This document shows, piece after piece, positions 1 to 13,739 of a stretch of 64,000 nt of DNA. Location of the stretch: the NCBI RefSeq assembly GCF_018691265.1, contig NW_024881327.1, positions 26,405,936 to 26,469,935 of the forward strand, in the 5' to 3' direction. Under the pieces are notes generated by a model. That model was given only the letters and a program-made list of their open reading frames with translations. It was not told the origin of the DNA and did no database searches. The DNA is from Tyto alba. Taxonomy: Eukaryota > Chordata > Aves > Strigiformes > Tytonidae. The first letter of the stretch is position 1; every line of letters begins with the position of its first letter. The position numbers and the translations under genes were made by a program.

Positions 1-838
1 TATATTACTTTAGCTTATTCCGTGTTAATGACTTGGGCCTTTAGTTGGAAGCAGGAATTATTTCGGAGTTCAGTGTTATCAGGTGAAGCTTCCTAGAATC
101 CACTTATAGTCAGTGCAGACAGATTGGTCTTTCCAGGAGTTTCCCTGAGATGAGATACCGAGTGTGGACTAGATTTCTGGTTTTCAGATTGCTAACACTA
201 TTACAGATGAATCACACTTCAGAATATTTTTAATTGGTCAATAATCAACATAAACCGAGTGTGGTTCTGCAAGAGTAAGAAAAGGTCTAATTAAACTTCT
301 AGGAGTGCAGAGAGTTACAGTAAGCTGTGACAGGACAATTCAAGACTGGAGGATCATGGTAGAAGCTTAAACATGATGATCCACCTAGTGCAGGGGGATC
401 ATTGATCCTTGCTGGCTGTGTGCTTTGCTTGGGGACAGCTGGATGTGCCCCATCAGCTCTGGAACCAGAAGTAGAACAGCGGTGTCCAGAAAATGCAACA
501 CTCCCATCTCGCCATGGGCAGACCTGGTCAGTCTGGGTGAAGCATCATCCTTGTGAGAAGGTGGTTTTCCCAGGAGCTGAATGACATGGCGCTGCACCGC
601 AGCACAGCCTGAGCTTGGTCCAGGAGCTTGAGCTTGATGGTGCCTTCTGCTGTCTCCCTATAGCATAAAGATCACCATTAACTAATTTCAAGTCTCTACC
701 TTCAGGTTTTTTTCAGTTATTGAGGTTGTTCTGCCCCAGTGAAAAGAGGAAATACTTGTGAAAGTAAACATGCCATATAGAATAACTTAATAGAATATTT
801 CTAATCCTTTTGTGTACAAATAAAAATACTTTTTTTTT

Positions 839-858
839 AAAAAAAAAAAAAAAAAAAA
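839..858. repeat. Poly(A) tract preceded by poly(T)
   Basis: Nine T (830-838) are directly followed by twenty A (839-858), which makes a perfect T9/A9 inverted repeat. It may be a decayed retroposon tail or simple slippage. No retroposon body is recognisable upstream. Confidence 0.8.
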
Positions 859-2000
859 GGAAGGTCCTAAATAAGAGAAAAAGAAGACATTACGTCCCAG
901 ATAATGGAGGCAGTCATAATTTTTCACCTGAGGATGGTAAAAACTTCCTGGATAAAATGGCAGAGAAAATCACCATGATGTTGGGCAAGACTGTAATGGT
1001 GATGTTGCACATAATCTACAATAAGCAACATTTTACTTACCAGAGAAAAAGTGGTAATAAATTGTATGGGGAAGCACTGTCCTTTAATAGTTTTCATTGC
1101 TTGGAACCATAAACATTTTCTTACTCCATGATGATTCACTTCTGAGGTGACGTTTCCTGATGCCAAGCCCCATGGCTTGCTGGTTCTACCACCCGTTGCT
1201 GTCGGGAGGGTGGAAGCAATGCACATTGAGGCTGCTCGGATGGAAATGCTGAGTAGGACCAGGCTGCCCTCACGTACATGTCCTCTGCAGCACCCTCCGC
1301 GTTCGATGTGTCTTCTCATGACAGAAGGAAGGAGAAAGAGTGAAGGGTGTCCACCAAGCAGCGATGGCACAGGGAAAGGCTTTGAGAATGGCCTTCTGTT
1401 ATTCAGTAGCGTGCTTCTATGCAAACTCTGTGGGACAGTGAGTCTTATTCCTAGCAGTCTACCCAGTCATCAGTCTTTCGTTCACGTTATGACTGACAAC
1501 ACTTGGAATTCAGGGACGGAGATGTTTATTAACCAGAGCACTTCTGAAGGAACAGCCTTTGGCCTATTCATTAGCTCTAATTAAACATGTTGTCATGCAT
1601 TTTGCTTCTCAGCCTGAAAACGCTGAGATTCATGATTTTAGAAGAAGGGTCAGTTGCTTAGAGACATGTGTTTTGGCAATGATGCACCTGGCATTTCCAG
1701 CACAGAGGTGCCGCCATACTCATCAAGGAGCCAGCAGAGAGTGCAGGCAGTACATGGGTGTATTTCCAGGCAGGTAGGGAATAGCAAAAGCTTTATAAAA
1801 AATGGCAGTTTTATGTTAACGCTGGGGAACAGAAAGACCAGATCTGGACACCAACATGTGGGGTTTCTTATACAGGCTGAATCTCAGTAGAGAAGGGTTT
1901 CACTGCTGTTTTCCACCAAAGCAGATGGGGACATTCAATAATTAGGGCTACTTCTGTGATCCAAATCAGGTAAGAAAAAATGAACAAGCAGAATTCTGCT

Positions 2001-2056
2001 AATAAATAAATCTAATAAAGAGAGAGATATATAAATAAATAAATTTAATAAAGAGG
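2001..2056. repeat. AT-rich short direct duplication
   Basis: A 23-bp A/T-rich unit at 2001-2023 recurs at 2034-2056 with two differences and a 10-bp spacer. This is a local slippage-type duplication. Confidence 0.75.
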
Positions 2057-3916
2057 AAACCCACTGCCCAGGAGGTGACAAGAGGTCTGTTTGTTTGAAT
2101 CAGTATCTCCTCTACCATTCCTTGGTTTGTCTTCCTCCAGATACCTGCAGTTTATTGACTGACCTGGTTGAGAGCAGAGGAGGTAGCTGTGGCCCAAGGC
2201 TAAGATGTCGGGTACTTCTATGGCCAATCTCCTCACGGGAGCCCTGCCCTTGCGCTTTGGGTGGTTGTTAGTGTCATATCTTTACCTCAGCGTATGACTG
2301 TATTCTGCATTTTGAATTTGAATTCCAAGAGCTGACGTTGAAAGTTAGGCTACATGTGGTAACTCCCCACAACCACCACCTTTCTGCAGTGAAAGGGGAA
2401 ACTTGTGCACATTCAGCATGGCAGACACTGAACAATGTGATCGTGCAACAGGAACACACACAACTACTGCCAGGTGACCCTTGCTGATGCTTCTCTGGCT
2501 GAGATTTTTCAGTGCCCTGGGTACCTCTCTCAGAGGGGAACATAAAACACAGGCATGTGCCTGAAGTTCAGTCGCAAACGTGCAGAGACAGTCTTTGTCA
2601 ATGCACCATGTTAAGTACGATTTTCAGCTGAGACAACAGTTTAAAATAATCTAAAGCGAAGTGTTTGCCTTATTTCCATTTCTCTTGTGAAAATACGGTA
2701 CGGTTTTTCAATGACAGCCAGCAGAAGATAACTGGTGACAAAGTCCTTTGTGCCCAAAGCTGCCCAAAGTTAGCAAAGAGAAGGCAGGTGAGCTGTCATG
2801 GGTTGGTTTTTACACATCCTTGTTGCATAGAGACAAAGCTTTGAAGAAAATAGATATATATTCAGCAGGAGAAGGTTAGCATGACTGGGAGTGGTGCTGT
2901 TGGTGCAGGTTTGTTTTCAAAATTCTCAATTTCTTCAGCTTAAAAATCAGGTGAAGCAAAAGGGAGGCGAAGTAGCAATCAGAAATTAGCTACAGAGGTC
3001 AGCATTTATGTCTCCAAACGCGCCATCATCTTATCAGGGAAAGGTAAGGACCAAGTTGGTCAGGAGCAAATGCGTCAAGAAAGCAGATAACTCACAGTTT
3101 CTCTGACTTGAGGTTTTTTTTTTTCAATTTCTTGACTTATTCCTAAACTTTTCTTTCACCCGTTTCACCAGTCCTTTGGCTAAAAGATTAAAAGTGGGGA
3201 AAATGAAGCCGTTCTTCTAGTTTCAAGATCTGCATGGAAGTGTGAGATGTCTCTGCTTCTCTGAGTGGTTTTGTACAAGACAGAACCAGAAAGGGAAAAT
3301 TAATGAACCATTATGAATGCAGTCCTGATGAATTATAATTAATAGTGAATGAGGGAACGTAACACTGTGAAAGGTTCAATCAGATCTGATGTTGAATTTG
3401 AACATGGGAGAAAAAGCTGTAGGTGTGATTTTTCACAGTGTTTACATTCACAAATACATCCTCATATAATTCTTCCCTGTGTGGGAATTGTTCATTTTGA
3501 TTACAGTCACAAGCTGGTATAAGGACTTCAGGACCAAAATTAGTATTTTTAACCTCCTGAAATGAAATGTGGTTATGGTAGGTGTCTCAGGGGTCTCCTC
3601 CTCTCCTCCACAGGATTCATTATGTGTCGTACACATCAGTGGAAGTACATCTATGTCTACTGATCATTTGAGAACCTATTAGCTTAGATATATTATTACA
3701 TTTCTGTTGCAGTTACATGATTGTAATTGTGTGAGCACCCTGCAAATCACAGTCTGGGGGTCTGGAGCCATGGCGCCTCTGAGCTGTGCTTGCCCAGTCC
3801 CCTGCTAGTGAACAGCCTTGGGCTGCCTCAGATCAGCCTCATGGCAAAATAGCTGCTGTCAGTCCTTCAGACTTGGCTGATTGCTTGCATCTGCTAATGT
3901 CTTTGTTTCCTAAACC

Positions 3917-3947
3917 AAAAAAAAAAAAAAAAAAATAAAAAAAAAAA
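3917..3947. repeat. Poly(A) tract
   Basis: Nineteen A, one T and eleven A. The roughly 200 bp upstream are GC-richer than the flanks, as in a SINE or retropseudogene with a tail, but I recognise no family. Confidence 0.75.
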
Positions 3948-6900
3948 TCCAGTTAATTTTGAAATTACATGTCCTCTTTTATTCTTAGACAGGCCCAATT
4001 TAATTAAAAAAAATCCCTATGCTTCTGCCATATGCTTGAAGTATAAATCATGTTATCCTTATCCTTTTGGCCACAATAAATAAGCAGGTGTTGAAACTTG
4101 ACTACAAGATTATGAGTGTTTTTCATTATTTCTTTTTCCTGGAAACATTTAACAATTTATACTAAATGGAAATGACTACAGATTCCAGGCATTTTCTATC
4201 AGTTGTTGTTTCTTCAAGCCTGTGTTAAAAGCCGTGTTTTCACCAATGCATACAACTTTTTTGATTTGTTTTAAAGACAAAAAATGTTAATTCTTAAGTG
4301 CTTAAGAAACATTCTAGACCAACTGCACAAGCCATTCAATTGTTTTCTAATTAACATAGCACAATTATTTCTTAGTTTAAACCAGAGAGTTTAACACTAA
4401 TTCAACAAGACACTTAAGCACCAGCCTAACTTCATCCCATCACACATTTTAAGTTGAATGTGTGTTTACATTTTCTGCTAAACTGAGGCCTCTGACAGCA
4501 TCTTTTTTTATCTATTGCACATATTGTGAATTATTATCTGTTTTATGAATATCAGTTAATTCTACTTTAGGATGTTTTATCCCTCTATACATGCGCTCAC
4601 GGCTTGTACTGCTGATCATTTTCTTGATTGACTAATACTTGCCATCTGCACTGCAGTGTGCTTTCTAGTTAATAAGTAGACAAGAAAGAGAGTAAAAATG
4701 AGCATTAATTGTATAATTTTGTGTTATTTGTAGTCAGGGATCTGCTGTGTCTGAGTAGTGGTCAACTGCAACACCCACGTACTTGGAGGAAGGAGTGGCT
4801 TGGCACATAGTGTCGTTTGTCCTTTGGAAACAAATAGTGCCCCATTGTTCCATCTTCCTGTAGTAGGGTTCCTTCTCTCCTCTTTAAGATCCTTTCCTCA
4901 GCCTCACTTGTTTCATTTTGCTGTTCTCTCAAAGTATGCTTTATGCAGTCTGTGTCTTGTCTCTTGTACAACACTAATTTCAATTTTAAAATTAACATAA
5001 AGTGGGATAATTAATGCAGCACTTTCTTTCTAACTTCCATTTTTATTGCTTAATACCATTCTTGCTGCCTGTGCTTTTTACTTGGTTGTCTTTTCTTGTT
5101 TATCTGCACATTATTAGATGTTGTGGCTGGGCTGTATTCTTACGTTCTCTGCAAAGCGCAGTGCACAGTTTCAGTGGATAATATAAGAATAGATGAACAT
5201 AGGAAGACTTTTAAATCATTTAGATGAGTCAGTGTTATCTGCATTCATAAAGAAAAAGATCTTCTGTGGAGGTACTTTTTATAGAGTGTTATTCACACTG
5301 AGATGTGAAATATTCCCAAAACAAGAAGAGTTATCTTTTGAGACAGTACTCCAGCAGTGATTTCAAATGAAATGGTTTTGCAGCGGGTGATGAAAAATGT
5401 AAACAACCACATAAACCAAAGGTGAAGAGAGAAATTTGCCAAGACCTCTCCTGTTTCATTTCTGACTCCAAATGTAATACTGGTTTTGCATAGATATTTC
5501 CATGAGATTCATGAAGAGGACATGCCTCTACAAAATACTGCTTTCTTAATCTTACCAGAGACATAGTGCTTACTCCAAACAACATAATCACTCATGCTGT
5601 AGGCTAAACTATCATCTACCTTTTTATCTAGATGCAAAGCGTTCTAATGTCAAACTCTGGTAAGGTGACAGGCAATACAGCTTGCTTGTATACCAGAATT
5701 AAATTGTTCACTATTCATAGCTTCCAAAATTGACCCAGGCATCCCAAGCCCACCTGTACAACATTGTGCTTTACAGACAGACAGTTAGTTATACAAACGG
5801 CAGTTTTTCTGTCTGTATTCTGCAGAGGACTGTCTGAAACACATCGGGTCACTTGTCCAGTAGATGGTTACAGTGACTCACCGGACACGGGGATTTGTCT
5901 CCTGCAGGTCTGTTGTATGCACAGGATGGAACTGAATTGAGCTGGTGACACAAAATGGATGCTGTGCAGGGATTAAGCCACACATGCTCCTTGCCGTGAT
6001 CACCGTTGGTTGTGATGGAAGGGCTTGAGAGGGCTGTGCTTTGGTGTAACTCCTCATCTGCCTGCAGAGTATGGACATCTGTGCCCTGTATACACCCCCT
6101 GCCTAGGTGGCACACGTGTGACCAGCTGAGGGATACACTCACGGCTTCTTTAGCACCCATTCACTGCCTGCTCCCCATTTCCCTCCCTGGCATGCAACGG
6201 GAAGCTAAGCCTCTTAGACTGGGGGAATGCAAGTCTGCAGCAGCTTTCCTGCAGCCCCAGCCAGCCCCTTGCTGGAGGTGTCCCCTGGTGAGGCCAGGAC
6301 ATGAGGGAGATGTAACCCTTCATTTACGTGCATGGTACCACTGACGGTAGCAGGGTGAAACAGCTCCAGTGAGGGCCGAGAGTTGTCATGGTGTAAACGC
6401 AGAAATTTTCAGTGTTCTACTTTCTCAGCCTTTTGCCCTTGGTCATGTACAACTTGCAATATGGTAGGTCGCCATCAAAGTAGAACTCCCAATTTCATTT
6501 TGGAGAATTGTGGCTGTTGCTTTCAATATTATGTGTTAAAAGGTTTTTCTTTATATTATGCTGTGAAGCCCTTTGCTATAAATATTTCTGTTCTTTTTAT
6601 CTGGAAATTGTTATATTTATCCTCTCTTGCAGAATAGAACAGCTGTTCTGCCCTTACCCGGTTTTAGCTCCCCATTTCACCTCAGTGTCCAGTGTCAGAG
6701 TTCATTTCCAGCGAAAGAAGCATCAAGAACAAAAAAAAAAGTATAAAATGGTCCTTGCCCTGTATAACCCCTGGTCTCCAGCAGAGCATCACAAGCCATG
6801 TTTCTCTGTTTTTCACCATCGTTAACGTTTTCACACACCATAGGCAGCTGTGTGCTACATTTGGGGAGGCAGAGCATGTTGCAACTCTTGCACTACTGAT

Positions 6901-8847
6901 GAAAGAAAGAGAGAAAGTCTTGTCCTTTCTGCCAGGTAGGAAATTCCTAATGCGTTGGCAGGTGCTTGGTAGTATAGAAAAAAGGGAACACTTCCTTCCC
7001 CCTCCTAATGCCTGTAGCCCCAGGGAGATGGGCTGCTTGACTTCCTCTTCTCATCAGCGTGTGCCCGGCAGGCCACAGTAAATCATCCTTGTCTGTTCCC
7101 TCAGCAAACCTGCTCTGAACTGAGCCTGGAATTAGGTTTTTATTTAGGCAATAGCAGCTGATGGAGCTGGCTGAGTCCACAGGGGTCCTGTGGGCATGCA
7201 GTACCAGGCAGCTCCTGAGCCTGTGCATGAGCTGCTGGGTGGTGATTTACAATATCATCCATCAACCACTTCGTGGCCGTAAACCTCCCAAATCTTGTTT
7301 GAAATTTAGCCACAAAATGTGAATATTCACCTTTTGTGTCATTAACATATACTGTGAATATATGTATCCTTGCTAGTGTCAGCAAAATGTGTTTTGAAAA
7401 AGGCAGCCCTGTAAGACACTTTACTGAAATTTGAATTTAAAATCACCAGGGGAATTACCATGAAACGTCCACTTACACTGGGCATTATTCTTGTTTACAG
7501 TCACTTTGCATAATTTATTTTTAAATGAATTATTAGTAAAAGTAGAACAGTAGGATTTCTCTTTCCTGGGGAGTTGGGATGCTAAAATAAGGTTGAAGAT
7601 ATTCTGGCTGGATTTCAGTGGGACTTCACATACAGTTAAGCACACCTAAATGCTTTCTGTAATCAGGATTTCAGAATTGAGCATGGTGCAGCCCAGTGTA
7701 TTTTTCTTCTAAAACTGCATTTAAGCTATAAAGTCTAATGTCATAGATTAACTTTAGCACTTCAGAGACTTTATTGTTAGACATTTTTTGTTCTGTTATA
7801 ATTGCACTGGGCATAGCATTTATTCTTTCATTTTTCTTCTGGTTGGGTAAGTGCAATGCTATCTGAATAGTAGGTATCTCAAAAATGGTGTGTCATTTGT
7901 CAGATTTTCATGCTCAAATTTCAAATATTACAGGAACTGGAAATCTATGATACTTTTGTTTATCTGACAGCTCCATTTCTTACTACCATGAACTTTGTAA
8001 ACTTGTTACAGTGTATTTCTACCTACTGTTAGCATCAAAACTGTCATAGCGGTGTAGATTAATACAGGATTGGCATTTAGCTTTTCATACTAACTCTCCT
8101 GGAAAACAACCTTCTAATGTTTCAGCTAACACTTAATCCTTTTATAGTTTCATTTTAATTTTAGAAGGTAAGCTATGACATTTTTTTAAGAGAAACAAGG
8201 AAATTATTCTGAGCATATTTGTGAATTTAAAGCAAAAGGCACTTAAGGGATGTACCATAATTCTGTTAATTCATATAAGAGGGGCAAAATAAAATCGCAA
8301 TTATTATCTGTTATTAAGTAGAGCCCACTGCATGCAGCCTAAGTGCCTATTATCCTTGTCAGTGTTCAGATGGCTCTTCACCTGTTGTATAGCGTAATGG
8401 ATGAAGAGGCCTGTTTGAATAGATAATTATACGTACCACTAAAATGTCATTATTTTTGTCTTCCTCTTAAAAATATTGTTTTGCTTCAGTAGCTGATAAA
8501 TAAATCACAACCATTAGTTTTAATTGTGATCTTATGTTTCTATACATTTATGTTACTGTATAAAGCTGCCTTCACCAATTTAAGGACACCATGAGTTCTG
8601 GTTTGTCTCAGAACTTAAATTGGGAAGGAAAATGTCCCTTGGACATTTCTCCGTTACCATCATTCTTAGATCCATCATTTGAAACAGTCTCATGCATTTT
8701 GAAAAATTCTAAGTAGAAAGTTGTTTCCAGAAGGAAGCATTTTCCAGTTATGTCTGCAAGCCTAACTCGGCAGTATGAGGAACATACAGTAAAATTAAAC
8801 TGCGAGTGAAAAAAACATTGATAATACTCATTTCAATTGTCCAAGCT

Positions 8848-8881
8848 AAAAAAAAAAAACAAAAACAAAAAAAAAAAAAAA
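8848..8881. repeat. A-rich tract, (A)nC simple repeat
   Basis: Three A-runs (12, 5 and 15 bases) are separated by single C bases. Confidence 0.8.
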
Positions 8882-10199
8882 CTGAAAGAAGTATTTCAGT
8901 TTATTGTTGTTTTAGAAGTATGATTCCTTGTAATCAACATAAAGGAGAAAAGTCTTATAAAAATAAGGACATTTACAGATCTTGCCATGTTATCCTGAGG
9001 TTCCCCTCTGAGGCTGAGTGGGTAGAGCATCTAGACTCCTGTGGACTTCCACATGAGCTTCCTCCCTGCTCTTCTGCCTCACAGTGCAGAGACAAACCAG
9101 GCCTTCAGGGTGTTTCTTTATAAAGGGCTTTAAACACAGTTGCTTAGGAACACTTTTCTTTGCATACAATTAACAGCCTTGTTTGAGCATAAGCAAGGCC
9201 GTAGCCTAAACAAAGGCTCGGGTGGTTTCTAACGCAATGACAGCTTGCAGATGCTTGGAGAAAGAAAGGAGGAAACAGGGCTATTGGGTACGTTAGAAAA
9301 GGCAGTGGCACGGTCCCATCCGTGTCCCACCACGCCGGCTGTTCCGAAGAAGGACAGCTGTACCATTTCAGTGTCCTTGGTTCTGGTGCACCCTGGACAA
9401 GAAGGCTTTGCCGTACTGGTAGAACTTGCTGCCTCGCCCACTGCTAGCTGGGCACGAACCTCGTCCCTCTTCCCCGCGTGTTGTTTGTCTTTCGCGTCGG
9501 TGGTGCCGCCTGGGGTGCCTTGCGGAGTCAGTGAGAGGCAGCAGGTCCGAGGGTGAAACTCCATAGCATCACAGAAAGGAGCTGGACGATGCGCGAATAG
9601 CAGGAAAGTCCTTGATGGGAGCAAAAATATATCCTTGCCAAAATGCAGCCACCAGTCTGAAGGCAAGAGGAGGTTAGCTGAGAATAAGTGGCAAAAGACT
9701 GAGGACATTTGATCATATAGGTCCTAGGGTGGTATGTTCATAAAGCTCTATATCATTTAGTGAAACCTGGAGTTTTACTCAGTTCTTGCAAGAACATTAT
9801 TGGGAGGCCTTATTAGACTTACAGGGCATTTACCATAGCTTTATTAACATGTGTGGTTTTTTAATTAAGATATGGGCTACTTGAGGGAGCAACTGAATGG
9901 TTCCCTCATGAATTTGTTACATTAACTTCCTTCAGAAAGCACATCTGAGCCTAACTCAAATTCCTTCTGCAATTAATTTATGTAATTTATTCTAGTAAGT
10001 GCTATAGTTTTTCCCTGTAATTGTTCACTGAATTGACAGGTTTAATTTCATGTAACTTGAGAGCCTCCAGTACTGAGTTTGCAGTGCTTCATAAAAGTTG
10101 ATATTACATGTTGTGCCATTGAATTTTGGCAAGAAGGCAGCAATAAAATATTCCCGTAAAATAGAAATGTCCAAGTGACAGATATTGAGGCCAAAATTT

Positions 10200-10217
10200 A
10201 AAAAAAAAAAAAAAAAT
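10200..10217. repeat. Poly(A) tract
   Basis: An 18-base A homopolymer in intronic sequence, with no recognisable retroposon in front of it. Confidence 0.75.
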
Positions 10218-12899
10218 TACTCTCCAAAGGTAGGTCTTAAATCCATATTTAATCACATAGGTAAGTGACCAGATTTTTACATGTGCAGCTTTAGAGCTTG
10301 AGATCCAGCAAAGTACCTAGCCATGCAGGCTATACATCCCTTGCATGCCAAAGAGCAGTTTCCAGAAGAGGTTAAAAGACTTGAGGGCAGCAACAAGTTT
10401 TCCAAACACACTGCTGGCTCTTGCCATCCTTCCCCGCTGAGCTCCAGAGCTCACAGGATGTGTCCCTATATAATACATGTCAGATATGTGCTGAACTGCC
10501 CATGGAGAAACACATGTGCAATCCCTAGATGCTCAGCACTGCTAAAGTTTGGAGTCTTATTTAAAAGCTGAAGTGGTGGTTCAGGATTCTAAATTTAGTT
10601 AGGCTTTAAAAAAATATCCTTGGCTTTTCTCTCAAATGGGAGATGTTTGTTGTGTTGAAAATAAACTACAAATTGCACCTTTGTCAGTTGCAATGCCCGC
10701 TTCCATGGTTTCCTTGGCCGTGGATCAGAGCCTCCCTCCTCTCATCACAGACACCATGTCGAGACTTTCTCTTGCGCTGCGTGCTGCTGGTGGCTGCCCC
10801 AGAGCGTCCCTGCACACTGCTGTGTTTTCATTCTTCATGTGCCAATCAGATCGTAAACGACATTTATAGAAACACAGAGATTACCTTCTCTGTTGTGTGG
10901 CTTTTCAGATAATCCCTTTGATTTATTCTGAAGTTTCAGACTTCAGCTGGAGCCCTACAGCAACCCTCCATGCGAACCTCTGGTTTCAAATAGGTTCAAA
11001 TCAGATGTTGCTAATAATTGAGGGAGAAAAGCGTTCTGCTTTGATTTTTAACATCATATACATTTTCCCTCCCTTTGCTAATGGTTTTCCCAAATGCTGC
11101 TGTTCTTTGCTTTCCTCCTCCCCTCTGTTTACCTTCCTGCCTGCTAGCGTTCCCAGTCTATTTCTCTGTGCTGCGTGTGCTGGCGGAAGAGCTGATCAAC
11201 ACCAGGGCTGGGAAGCCCTGAGTTCCCGCTCTGGCTCTGATGCTAACCTCTTGGACACCTCGGAGCAGTTTCAGCCTCTTGTCCTCCGGTGCACAAATAA
11301 CTTGCCTGTCCACGAGGCGGGCCGTGGGGTTGGAGTGGTTTCGCAGCAGTGGGGTCCAAGCTGAGTTCAGCCGCCCAGATGCAATGAAGGGCTGAGGCAG
11401 GACTGGGGCAAGGGGCCATTGCAGAAAGAGGGGAGGGAACAGGGAGGGTGAGAAAAGGTGTTGAATGGAGACAGCGGCTTAGAAATCTGCTGTGGGCACT
11501 GGTAGGGGATGGGGCAAGAACATCCTGAGGCTGTGGGTAGGGACAAGTTGTCTCTGCACCTCTGCGCGGCCCCTTCCCCAGCTGATGAGCTCCTGCCCCT
11601 GCGTGCCAGCAACACCAACACACTGCTTTGCCACGGCTTTAGCAAAATGGAACTGTTTTTTTTTTTTTTTGTAACTTTCATCTCTTTTTTTACTTTGTGC
11701 CTGTTTTCTTGGGATTTTAATTCACCTTTGAATTCCAACTACCGTTTTGAAAAATCTTTCATCTTCTTCCCTGTTTCTTTTAACCTTCTTTGCCTCCAAT
11801 CCAACCAGTAGAACCCAAATCACTTGCTAATGTCAGAAAAGCCAGCCCTGTTTTGAACTCAGCCTGCTGTAATGTTGACTTGACCTTCAGCATTTCAAAG
11901 GTTGCCTGGAGGCTTGATCCCGGCTGGGAGCTGCCAGCAGCACAGACGCGGCTGCCCCAGCCCGCGCTGCGCTCGCCCTGGCTGGGGATGCGAGGACCGA
12001 GCGAGCGCAGAGCAGGACCCTCTCCATCCCTGGGGCAGAGACATGCCACATGCTGCGGGGAAGCTGTCACGGGCACCGCTGCCGTGTCTGTCCCCTCTGG
12101 ACACTCTCTTCCCCAGGGCTGGGAGGCACACCTTTCTTCTCTAATCGCCCAAACTAAAATGGAGACAATTTTGATTTTTCACCTTCTGCTGATGTTGCTT
12201 TTGGGAAGTGACAGATGTCTTGCATTCTGCCCCATCCTTCCACATCCCACAGTGTCACACTCACTCACCAGCTTCCCTTTTAGATGCAGCAGAGTGCACA
12301 ATTTAATACAAATCAGATCTAAGAATAAAGATTCAAATGCATGGCAGAATCCCATGGGGAAGAAAGGTGAGAGGAGAATCACACAAATTTCATCCTCGTT
12401 CTGGTTTTACACTTTTTTTTCCCTTGCAAAACACAGCCGTGGTCTGTGTAACCATATGCATTCTTACCTACTTTTTCATAACAATTTTAATGCACGAGTA
12501 TATCAAAACTATTATCAAACATATGGCAGTGGATATACATATGTATGCTTTTAGATTAATCTGCTAGAAAAAGAAGCCCCCCCCATTGCTATGCTATCAT
12601 CTAAAGTGTAAAAATAGAAGATTTTCATTGGTTTAATATCATAGTGCTGTATTTTGAGTTCTGACCCTCAAGGCACCCTATATCTCTGTTCTTCCTCTGT
12701 CTTTCAGTGACAGACAAATTAACTCTGCATATCTAGAAAATAGCTTGCATAATGCAATCCTGATGCTGGATTTTCTCTTCTTCAAAGTACCAGTATTCTG
12801 GTTTAGCCCATACTTCAGTCTGTGCTTCTAAAACAGCTTGGTTACTCTGCCAGCCCCATTCCAGTGTTTATACTGGTTTATTTATGTAAATGAGCTATA

Positions 12900-12947
12900 G
12901 AGAGAGCCTAAGGTAGAGAGAGCCTAAGGTAGAGAGAGCCCAAGTTA
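12900..12947. repeat. 16-bp tandem repeat, three copies
   Basis: The unit gagagagcctaaggta occurs exactly at 12900-12915 and 12916-12931. A third copy at 12932-12947 carries two changes. It is a small minisatellite about 380 bp upstream of the provirus. Confidence 0.85.
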
Positions 12948-13323
12948 ATACCAGTAAACAGGGTAAACTGGTGGACTTTCAGCTTTCCTAAATTTTTAAC
13001 TTTATAAGAATCATAGACTTTCAGTGATGTCTCAGAAATATCAAAGACCTTCACACAATGTTAATAATTATCATACTGCTTTAGAGAAAGAATAGGTTTG
13101 TTTATAACATCTGGACCATGTACCAAAAGAGACAAAGCACAATTAAAATTTTTCTGATACACAGGTCTGAAATGCTCATTTGTTGCATTCAGGGAGGGAA
13201 CAATCACTCACATGGCACTCCATAATTATAGATCTCATGGGTTCACAGTGTCTGTGTCCCTTTTGTAAAGTATCTTCCTTCTGATTTCAGAAATCAGTAG
13301 AAAAACTGGTCCAGTTTGGTTTC

Positions 13324-13327
13324 AGGG
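13324..13327. repeat. Target-site duplication, left copy (AGGG)
   Basis: AGGG abuts the 5' LTR, and the same four bases follow the 3' LTR at 21688-21691. Extending to five bases breaks the match. A 4-bp duplication is the size made by gammaretroviral-type integrases. Confidence 0.85.
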
Positions 13328-13708
13328 TGTAAGAAACTATGAACTAAGGGTATTGTTTATTGAAATTTATGTTAAGCTCAATGTAAAGGTTAGGCGGCAA
13401 AAGACAAAAAAACTGCTTATGCAAATAGCTGCCAGACACCACTTGTGTGAGACAAGATGACTGCGTGAGATAAGATAACCGCAATTGCTTACACAAACCA
13501 GATACTTGTGCAAGCAGAAGGGGGTACTGATCAAAGACAACCACGAATGTAAAAATGTATAAAAAGGAACTGTTTGAACTGATCAGTACGGCAGTTGGCG
13601 GAGCGCAGACTCCCCTGTCGTCCAGCGCTGTCTTTGCTCATATTCTACTTGCTATAATTAATAAAATTATAATTGGATTATGATCCATTGTGGTCTCAAT
13701 TTATAACA
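13328..13708 (+). repeat. 5' LTR of the ERV
   Basis: A 381-bp LTR with terminal TG...CA. It contains a TATA box (TATAAAA, 13558-13564) and a poly(A) signal AATAAA (13670-13675). The U3/R boundary would lie about 25-30 bp after the TATA box. I compared it line by line with the 3' copy and saw no difference. The short antisense open frame in both LTRs looks like chance. Confidence 0.95.
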
Positions 13709-13714
13709 ATTTCA

Positions 13715-13732
13715 TGGTGCCGTGACTCGGAT
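13715..13732 (+). promoter_or_regulatory. Primer-binding site, tRNA-His type
   Basis: TGGTGCCGTGACTCGGAT starts six bases after the 5' LTR. It is the exact complement, 18 of 18, of the 3' end (with CCA) of vertebrate tRNA-His as I know it. This is where minus-strand DNA synthesis would be primed. Its perfect state contrasts with the ruined coding region, though PBS sequences are regenerated at each reverse transcription. Confidence 0.9.
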
Positions 13733-13739
13733 AAGGAAC

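Larger units (their letters stand above)
1..13327. other. SCFD2 intron sequence, left part, no exon seen
   Basis: This is noncoding sequence upstream of the first visible SCFD2 exon and to the left of the provirus. I looked for the preceding SCFD2 exon, whose last codon should end with one unpaired base before a donor site, and did not find it. It therefore probably lies beyond the left edge, which makes this intron longer than 25.9 kb. Visible contents are several A-tracts (839-858, 3917-3947, 8848-8881, 10200-10217), a short AT-rich duplication near 2.0 kb and a 16-bp tandem repeat near 12.9 kb. Open frames here, including one of 254 codons at 11790-12554, overlap others on both strands and show no family motif. 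Confidence 0.6.

Noticed and set aside
9229..9708. 159-codon - strand frame opposite a 103-codon + strand frame
   Set aside because: Both strands are open together in a GC-richer patch, with no domain, splice context or homologue recognised.
11790..12554. 254-codon open frame on the + strand in the SCFD2 intron
   Set aside because: It overlaps long frames in other registers on both strands in a GC-richer patch. A short hydrophobic stretch was the only feature and no family match came to mind.
13344..13544. Identical 66-codon antisense frames in both LTRs
   Set aside because: The identity simply reflects the LTR copies, and the predicted peptide has no recognisable feature.
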